From the NCBI GenBank assembly GCA_046719185.1, contig JBDNDK010000052.1, positions 1-13,369 of the forward strand: a stretch of 13,369 bases of DNA, given 5' to 3'. Under the pieces are notes generated by a model. The model had not been told where the DNA came from. It did no database searches and saw only the letters and a program-made list of their open reading frames with translations. The position numbers and the translations under genes were made by a program. This stretch comes from JBDNDK01 sp046719185 (GTDB lineage: Bacteria > Armatimonadota > UBA5829). This document shows, one piece after another, positions 7,821 to 13,369 of the stretch. Position 1 is the stretch's first letter; each line of letters opens with the position of its first letter.

Positions 7821-8111
7821 CTTAAATAATATAACTTTTGTTCATAAATAGAGGCTAAAAGGCTTGCTGTTTCAATGCAGCCATACATTGTGAAAGAGAA
7901 GAACTTTCCAATACTATGTCCATAATTTGGCTTGCTTTTTAAGAATTCAAACAATGCATACCAAACATCACTTAAGATTCTAGGATGTTCCTTGTCATTA
8001 TTTGTTCTCACGCTTCCAGAAAGTCCTAATATGCTTGTACCAAATGTCTTGTAACAGAATTAAAGGTGGCAGGGCAGGAGGTATATCTCTAGCCTTTTGT
8101 TCTTTTACCAT
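7808..8111 (-). pseudogene. small unrecognised gene with a probable frameshift
   Basis: Two overlapping minus-strand frames can be joined. The first starts at ATG 8111 (MVKEQKARDIPPALPPLIL) and runs to a TAA at 7998-8000. The second is open from about 8059 downwards and reads YKTFGTSILGLSGSVRTNND, then HPRILSDVWYALFEFLK and GKFFSFTMYGCIETASLLAS. A single indel between 8000 and 8062 would join them into a protein of about 100 residues. The second frame stops inside the loop of the terminator hairpin (7808-7810), so its last residues are encoded by the stem. The natural end may be a few codons earlier in another frame. It begins 47 bases after the glycosidase stop with no terminator between, so it is probably co-transcribed. 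I do not recognise the family. The amino-acid composition looks like real protein, but the gene could be a decayed remnant. Confidence 0.4.
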
Positions 8112-8157
8112 ATTACCATCTATCAAATACTGAGTAAATTACAAGTTTCAACGCAAC

Positions 8158-11100
8158 TTATTCAGCTTTTTCTACACTTACAGCTACTACTCCAATTGCA
8201 GCATCTGCAGTGAGAGCTGTGATACTTAAAGATCTTAAAGGCATTGGTTTGGGTAGATCTATTTCAATTACTCCCATAACTGAAGAATTTGTTCTATATG
8301 GAAGAGTAGTTGACCAATATTCAGGCTGCGGGAATAATGGCGGCTTTGCAATATTCCAATCAGCAGTTTTATCATCTAATATTGGCAATAATTTGGATCT
8401 GTTCTCTCTTGGTGCTATATGACTTGCCAATTTGCCAACAGCTTCTGTAGGATACATCCAATCCAAATCACCAGGTGAAAATAGTGTTTTTGTTATCATT
8501 CCATCACTTGTGTGTATTTCACCAGCACCTTTATTTGTAAGCAAGGTGATTCTGGCAATAGGACAATACATGTCATGATTATCAATCAAAGGCAATACTA
8601 ATAGATAAACTTTTTTACTTACTATTGAATCTAAATTGATAGTAAAATCTGATTTTCCTAATAATCTTGAAACTGGTATATACATCTCACCAGATGTTTT
8701 AAACTTCACATTTGGTAGATTTGGAACAGTAATTTCTGGTTTATCTGCAAGATATTTTAATGGTTGAGTAACTGCTCTCCAGTGTGCATGATGACTATAG
8801 AATTTTCTATGACCCATCCAATCTCTTGATGATTTTAAGTCTGCTTCTGGAAGTGTTATTTGAACAATATTATTTTGGATTTCTGATTTGTGTTGCAATA
8901 CTTTATTTGCAGTTATTTTAAAATCAATACAGTTATTATTTTGCATCACAAGACTTGCACTGTTGTCACCTGGTGATATGTTCTCTAAAATACTTGAAGT
9001 TATTGGTATTGTGTACTCTTTTTGAGATCTTGGTGGTATATCTATTTTAAAAGGCAATTGTTCACCAGCAAGCAATACATAAGAATTATTCTCAAGTTTT
9101 GATAATGTATTATTTCTTACAAGAATACTTATAGATTTATCTGATAGTTCATCTATAGGTGCAACTTCATATCTAGGCAGAATATTTAAATCAACTGGAA
9201 TCCAGAAGTCAATATCATTCTTTTTACAATGTAAAAAGAAAGTTCTTCTAGAAAATGTCATTTGACCAAGCTTGCCAAATGATTCATATTTATCTAAAAG
9301 ACATGAGCTGATTGTAGCTTCGAGTTTGTTTTTATTTTTAATGTTAAATGAAGATAACACTCCACATCTATCATCAATTTTCATGATTTCAAGATTTTTT
9401 GTTTGAAGTGAGAAATTATCACCTTCAGCGATTGATTTTGGGACAATAATTTCATAATTAATAGGCTTTATTTTTATTGCTAATTCAATATTGTTTGATG
9501 AAGGCAAGTTAGCCTCAAGCAATATATAGTTAATACCAGCCTGAGTTTCAAAACTAACTTTTTTGTTATTTACCAATACTTCAGTAACTTTACATGGCTC
9601 AAGCTTCCATCTGAGTTTTACAGAATAACTATCACTGGTTTTTAGAATATATTTAAATGTATTGCCATTTCTTTTATATTCAACTTTATAATCAGGAATA
9701 ACTAATTTTGCATTATTCCATTCATCAGGTATTGATGGTGCTATTTGTATATGTCCTTCTGGTTTGTTAACTGTCAGTCCAAACAAAGCTTCAATTACAC
9801 TTTGAATAAACACACCAGCAGGAGGTGAAAAATATCCCATTCTGTATTCATATGCAACCTCTGGCCAAGAACCTTTTTGAAAATCATTCATTACAACTTG
9901 AGATATTGCTCTAAGTGGTTTATAGGTTTCATTTCTGAGCCCTATTTCAGAAAGGCCCCATGCAGCCCAAGGTTGTTGTGCAGCTCCTGCCTGCATTCCC
10001 CAAGTAGGAAATGTATCAGCTAAGTGATCAGGGAAGTGATTTGATACATAAGTTTCTCCATTATCACCCATCAATCTGTCTCTTAGATATCTCATAGATG
10101 TCCAAGAATCGAAATTATCTAATATATCAAAAATTACTGGATATATATAAGTGTGATACTGGCTATCTAATCTTTCAACTCCAAATGGATCAACATAATA
10201 AATAAATCTACCTAAATCACTTTTCCATAATGTAGATTTTAATTTGGCAATAGATAGATTTACTCTTCTTTCATAATTATCAGCTTTTTTATTATCACCA
10301 ACTATTCTAGCAACAATTGCACCAGTTCTAAGCATATTAATTCCTTCAACAGTTGGTGCAGTTCCGTTATATGGAGTTAAAATAAAATCTTCCTGATTTC
10401 CTATTTGAAGACCCCAACTAAGAAGCCCATCAGTTTCATGGTCATATTCATTAAATGTTTGCTCTATTGAATTATATATAGCATTTGCAACTTTTTTTAT
10501 CGTTTCAACATCACCAGTTTGATTCCAATAGTTCCTAATCTGCCATGCATAAAATTGATTAGAACCACCAAAATCTCTTCTCACTAAACCAGCTGGAGAT
10601 AATTGCGGTATTGCTCCATCAGCAAATGCTCTGGAAGCAGTTTCTAATATACATTGTTTTGCACGGTCTTCTTGCCCTATCCACGCAGCAGCTCCAGTAT
10701 GTTGTTGATGCCACATTGTAACCCAATGATGGAGAGATTCTACCCATCCAAATGGTTCTATCCAGTTGTACTCTAAGTTATATATTGCAGAACTAAAAGC
10801 GTCGTTCATATCCTTTTCAGGTGTTTCTATATATGAACTTGATAAAAGCTTTTCATAATAATCATCAACATCTTTCCTTGATGCATTTTCATTATCTTTA
10901 ATTAGATTAATTGCATCATTTTCTTCAAGTGAAAATGACATAAGAAGTGTTCCACTTCCATCAGGAAATGAGGCAAGAAAGCTATTATTTTCTTCAACTA
11001 AAGATAGCTTTCCGGAGGAATTGAAACAAACAGTTAATGGATGCTGATAAGTTTTTAGAATACCAATATTATCTGATATTTTGGCAGATGCACCTGGAAA

Positions 11101-11634
11101 ATCTACATAGTCAGTAACTATCCATTCAACAGGGCTAAAGTGCATAAATGCATTTTCACCACCACCTATTCTGAGCGTCACTGGTGTTGGATTCTCAGTT
11201 TCAACCTTATATAATGCAGCACCTTCCCAATTTCCAGAGCCTCTTCCAACCATTAGAGGAGTTATTTCTGTTTTTACATTTATTTCACCTAGCTTAAATT
11301 CAGCAATCACTGATCCGGGAATATCATACACATTAATATTACTTGCTTTGCTTGTCCAAATTGTTTTTCCATTTATTTCAATACCTGGAACAATTTTAGC
11401 CAATAAATGCTGATTTAATGCATCTCCAGTTTGATTTTTATATGTCATATAACATGAATTTGGTCTTGTGTTATTAGTTGTGGTTATGCTGTAGTGCCAT
11501 CCTGCAACTCTATCTGCAGTTCTAGGTCCTATTTCACCTCTTTGTTCAGGAAGATCAGATGCAAGTGTGTTTGTTGTTGTCATAAATAAAATCCCCATTA
11601 AAGTATTAATTGCTAAGAGAAATATAACCTTCAT
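8158..11634 (-). CDS. large exported six-hairpin glycosidase-like protein
   Basis: A 1158-residue intact protein. Residues 1-26 form a signal peptide (hydrophobic core FLLAINTLMGILFM, cleavage near LAS). Residues ~27-260 look like an N-terminal beta-sandwich. Residues ~270-620 are an alpha-helical barrel with the aromatic, acidic-rich loops of six-hairpin glycosidases (the fold of GH63, GH37, GH78, GH94): WIEPFGWVESLHHWVTMWHQ (291-310), DGAIPQLSPAGLVRRDFGG (339-357), GIQ-type WGLQIGNQEDF (407-417), QPWAAWGLSEIG (554-565), GSWPEVAYEYRMG (588-600). Residues ~625-725 (GHIQIAPSIPDEWN onward) form the C-terminal beta-sandwich usual after such barrels. About 430 further residues are beta-rich and not recognised. 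Glu592 or Glu415 could be catalytic, but this is a guess. The exact family and substrate cannot be fixed. It has its own promoter and lies between two broken lyase genes, suggesting polysaccharide breakdown outside the cytoplasm. Confidence 0.85.
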   Translation of the reverse strand: MKVIFLLAINTLMGILFMTTTNTLASDLPEQRGEIGPRTADRVAGWHYSITTTNNTRPNSCYMTYKNQTGDALNQHLLAKIVPGIEINGKTIWTSKASNINVYDIPGSVIAEFKLGEINVKTEITPLMVGRGSGNWEGAALYKVETENPTPVTLRIGGGENAFMHFSPVEWIVTDYVDFPGASAKISDNIGILKTYQHPLTVCFNSSGKLSLVEENNSFLASFPDGSGTLLMSFSLEENDAINLIKDNENASRKDVDDYYEKLLSSSYIETPEKDMNDAFSSAIYNLEYNWIEPFGWVESLHHWVTMWHQQHTGAAAWIGQEDRAKQCILETASRAFADGAIPQLSPAGLVRRDFGGSNQFYAWQIRNYWNQTGDVETIKKVANAIYNSIEQTFNEYDHETDGLLSWGLQIGNQEDFILTPYNGTAPTVEGINMLRTGAIVARIVGDNKKADNYERRVNLSIAKLKSTLWKSDLGRFIYYVDPFGVERLDSQYHTYIYPVIFDILDNFDSWTSMRYLRDRLMGDNGETYVSNHFPDHLADTFPTWGMQAGAAQQPWAAWGLSEIGLRNETYKPLRAISQVVMNDFQKGSWPEVAYEYRMGYFSPPAGVFIQSVIEALFGLTVNKPEGHIQIAPSIPDEWNNAKLVIPDYKVEYKRNGNTFKYILKTSDSYSVKLRWKLEPCKVTEVLVNNKKVSFETQAGINYILLEANLPSSNNIELAIKIKPINYEIIVPKSIAEGDNFSLQTKNLEIMKIDDRCGVLSSFNIKNKNKLEATISSCLLDKYESFGKLGQMTFSRRTFFLHCKKNDIDFWIPVDLNILPRYEVAPIDELSDKSISILVRNNTLSKLENNSYVLLAGEQLPFKIDIPPRSQKEYTIPITSSILENISPGDNSASLVMQNNNCIDFKITANKVLQHKSEIQNNIVQITLPEADLKSSRDWMGHRKFYSHHAHWRAVTQPLKYLADKPEITVPNLPNVKFKTSGEMYIPVSRLLGKSDFTINLDSIVSKKVYLLVLPLIDNHDMYCPIARITLLTNKGAGEIHTSDGMITKTLFSPGDLDWMYPTEAVGKLASHIAPRENRSKLLPILDDKTADWNIAKPPLFPQPEYWSTTLPYRTNSSVMGVIEIDLPKPMPLRSLSITALTADAAIGVVAVSVEKAE

Positions 11635-11667
11635 TCAAGCTCTTTTGAATACAAATATTCTCTATGT

Positions 11668-11696
11668 ATCATATTCAATTAAATATATAATGTCAA
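11668..11696 (-). promoter_or_regulatory. sigma70-like promoter of the large glycosidase gene
   Basis: On the minus strand a perfect TTGACA (11691-11696) is followed after exactly 17 bases by TATGAT (11668-11673). The predicted start of transcription, near 11661, leaves a leader of under 30 bases before the ATG at 11634. The ribosome binding site (AGAG about five bases upstream of the start) is weak. The promoter lies downstream of the broken heparinase-like gene, so the glycosidase need not rely on read-through from it. Confidence 0.7.
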
Positions 11697-11711
11697 AAAT
11701 TTTCTATTATA

Positions 11712-13294
11712 TTATTCATTAATGATAGGTCTAACAGAAGTAGTTATCTTAAAGTTTGATACATCATCTATTGTTCATATCACAATACAAGTGTGTTTGT
11801 GTTCTTTTGTCCAATCCTCTTCTGGTTTTCCTAGAGTGCTGTTTGGGAGCATTTCTTGTGTTAAATCTATGTTATTTGAGGCATTAAGGTAAATTATTGC
11901 ATCTTTCCATTTAATTCTGTATTTTCCGTTCTTTCCTGCAATATTTACTTTATCAGACGTGCTAAGATGCCATCTGAAAACTATTTTATCTTTTAATTCA
12001 TTAGCAAGCATTACATCATCTTCAATTTTCATTAGGTCATTTTTCCACTCAACATTTCTAATCCAATGCTTTGCTTATGGATAACAAAGTGAGGGATCTA
12101 CAGTAATTTCTCCACCTAACTTATCAAGTCTCTTTTCATAGATTGGTGCTGGTTTTTAAGAGCAGGATTATCATCAATCTGAAGAACATTATGTCCTTCA
12201 TTAGATTGATTAAATTTTAAATTTCCGCTGTGATAGTATGGTGTTCCTGTTTCATTTAAAATAGATGTTCCAAAAAATATTAGATTTACATGTCCTCTGT
12301 CTTGATGATCATGCTGATCAGTTTTATGTCCACCTCTAATCCATACACCGCTTGCATTATCTTTCCAACTGCTTCTCCACATCAGCATTGTTGCTCTTTC
12401 ATAGTTTGCAAAAAGTGTTGGTGCATATTCATCGGAGATATTACTTAAGTCGATTCCATAAGCTAACATAACTGGAAGGCTAAAAGAACAATACCAACTT
12501 TTTTAAGTCCCCATTTGCATAAGGATTATTGGTGTAAATAGCAATTTCAGATAATATAGGTCTTAAAATACCCGTAAATCCAGTGCGATATCCAATACTA
12601 TCGAAACTATTTATCACGCTTTCTCCTTGCTGAAGATGATGAAGCACCCAGATAGGGAATCTTTGGATATATGGATGGGTTTAATGCTCTAAAATCTCCT
12701 TCAAGAGCCATAGCGTGTGCAGTTGATAAGAAATAGCTTACACTTATGTTTACATAATTTATTCCTTCTTCAAATTCACCATATTCTCCATGGCTAGACA
12801 TTGCCTCAAGCAAATTAGAAACACCAAGCTATAAGCTTTTTATGTTTATCTTTGCCAAGTAACAAACAAGCTCTAACTAACCCAGCTGTTGGCAGTATCC
12901 ATTGATTTGTAATAGGATTTCTAGGTTTTACAAACCAAGGCCTTTTAGTTTCCCAATCATCAACTATTGATTCAATTTCTTTTTCTAATAATTTATTTAT
13001 TTTAGACATCAACTCAGGGCTAATAGAACCTTCTGGCATAATTTCTAAGGTATCAGCGATAGCTCTTATGCTCACTCCTGTGCCAAGCCAATTTCCATCC
13101 ATACCATCTTTAGGAAATGATCTTTCAGGTATATCTTGAGTCCAGCCAGGTCTGTTTATGGTGACCAAGTGCTCATTTCTTCTAGTTGCTCAATAACAAA
13201 GTTTTTATATTCTTCTTTGCCAGATAGTCTATAGGCAGCAGCAACCATTCTTTGCTCACGGTCTGTAAATACACCAGTGCCGTAATCAGACATT
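11712..13294 (-). pseudogene. heparinase II/III-like polysaccharide lyase, broken by frameshifts and stops
   Basis: Joining several frames gives at least 500 residues of an alginate/heparinase-type lyase; the N-terminus is missing. The alpha/alpha-toroid part includes PRNPITNQWILPTAGLVRAC and HGEYGEFEEGINYVNIS. The beta-sandwich part carries KTDQHDHQDRGHVNLIFFG and NETGTPYY, the signature of PF07940-type lyases; the His residues there bind metal or substrate in known members. Lesions, in reading order: frameshifts near 13168-13175, 12825-12835, 12650-12665, 12499-12504 (run of six T; one fewer restores the frame) and 12153-12157 (run of five T; one more gives ALKKPAPIYEK), then an in-frame TAA at 12075-12077 and an in-frame TGA at 11775-11777. 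Beyond the TGA the same frame continues sensibly (TIDDVSNFKITTSVRP) to a TAA at 11712-11714. Likely a pseudogene; sequencing error is the alternative. Confidence 0.8.
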
Positions 13295-13369
13295 GCTGCC
13301 GGCACACCGGTTGTTACCGCCGCACTAGGGGGAATGGCGGAACTGGTGCGTGATGGGGTTGATGGACTA
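13295..13369 (+). CDS. glycosyltransferase family 4 fragment at a composition break
   Basis: The plus-strand frame reads AAGTPVVTAALGGMAELVRD followed by GVDGL and runs off the window. This is the conserved C-terminal nucleotide-sugar binding segment of GT4 (glycosyl transferases group 1): A-x-G-x-P-V-V ... GG..ELV.DG..G. The segment is about 60% G+C, against roughly one third elsewhere. Just to the left the minus strand still encodes the heparinase-like protein (MSDYGTGVFTDREQ), so two unrelated genes meet at about 13290-13300 with no intergenic space. This points to a chimeric assembly end or a recombination junction; the fragment says nothing reliable about this genome. Confidence 0.65.

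Noticed and set aside
11775..11777. In-frame TGA in the heparinase-like gene as a sign of TGA recoding (Gly, Trp or selenocysteine)
   Set aside because: Both the ABC ATPase and the permease end with TGA in ATGA overlaps at the expected lengths, so TGA is a normal stop here. The same gene also has an in-frame TAA and several frameshifts, so decay or error explains it. No selenocysteine insertion hairpin was seen.
1..13369. CRISPR array, tRNA or rRNA gene, insertion sequence, toxin-antitoxin or phage genes
   Set aside because: Reading through the window I saw no regularly spaced repeats, no cloverleaf-like tRNA ends, no transposase or integrase motif and no paired small genes of these types.
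13295..13369. Continuation of the heparinase-like frame to the window end on the minus strand
   Set aside because: The minus frame is open but reads as a Ser/Pro/Thr-rich string, whereas the plus strand gives a strongly conserved GT4 motif and the base composition changes at the same point.

Overview
This is AT-rich bacterial DNA (roughly one third G+C by eye) that uses the standard genetic code. The left end carries the end of the division cluster (ftsA tail, ftsZ) and the replicative helicase gene dnaB, so it is chromosomal. The right half is an accessory block of polysaccharide-degrading genes. The protein styles recall uncultured lineages such as Armatimonadota. That is an impression from memory and not something the window proves.

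Layout: ftsA tail and ftsZ (+, 2-1340) end at a clear rho-independent terminator and converge on dnaB (-, 1528-2934). Next is a tightly coupled minus-strand operon: an ABC-2 type ATPase (TTG start), its permease and a membrane-anchored TPR-like protein. The three genes overlap in ATGA-type junctions. A good sigma70-like promoter lies upstream (about 6416-6445) and a hairpin terminator at 2988-3029. The divergent intergenic region 6323-6511 contains several inverted repeats. It separates this operon from a plus-strand pectate-lyase-superfamily (parallel beta-helix) gene, 6512-7790, that is broken by about five frameshifts. On the minus strand, 7796-11696 looks like one closed transcription unit: a perfect TTGACA / 17 nt / TATGAT promoter, an intact 1158-residue exported six-hairpin glycosidase-like protein, a small unrecognised frameshifted gene and a terminator. 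Upstream, 11712-13294 holds a heparinase II/III-like gene broken by about five frameshifts and two in-frame stops. The last ~75 bases change abruptly to about 60% G+C and encode, on the plus strand, a fragment of a GT4-type glycosyltransferase. This is most likely a chimeric contig end.

How the parts relate: ftsZ and dnaB are housekeeping. The three carbohydrate-active proteins (beta-helix lyase, alpha/alpha-toroid lyase, six-hairpin glycosidase) would make a plausible extracellular or periplasmic set for an acidic polysaccharide, but only the glycosidase is intact. Disruptions cluster in the two lyase genes and the small gene, while about 9 kb of other coding sequence rich in homopolymers is clean. 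That pattern favours local gene decay over uniform sequencing error, though error cannot be excluded because many indels fall in homopolymers. I found no convincing novel defence or mobile system. The least explained items are the ABC/TPR operon and the roughly 430-residue C-terminal part of the glycosidase.
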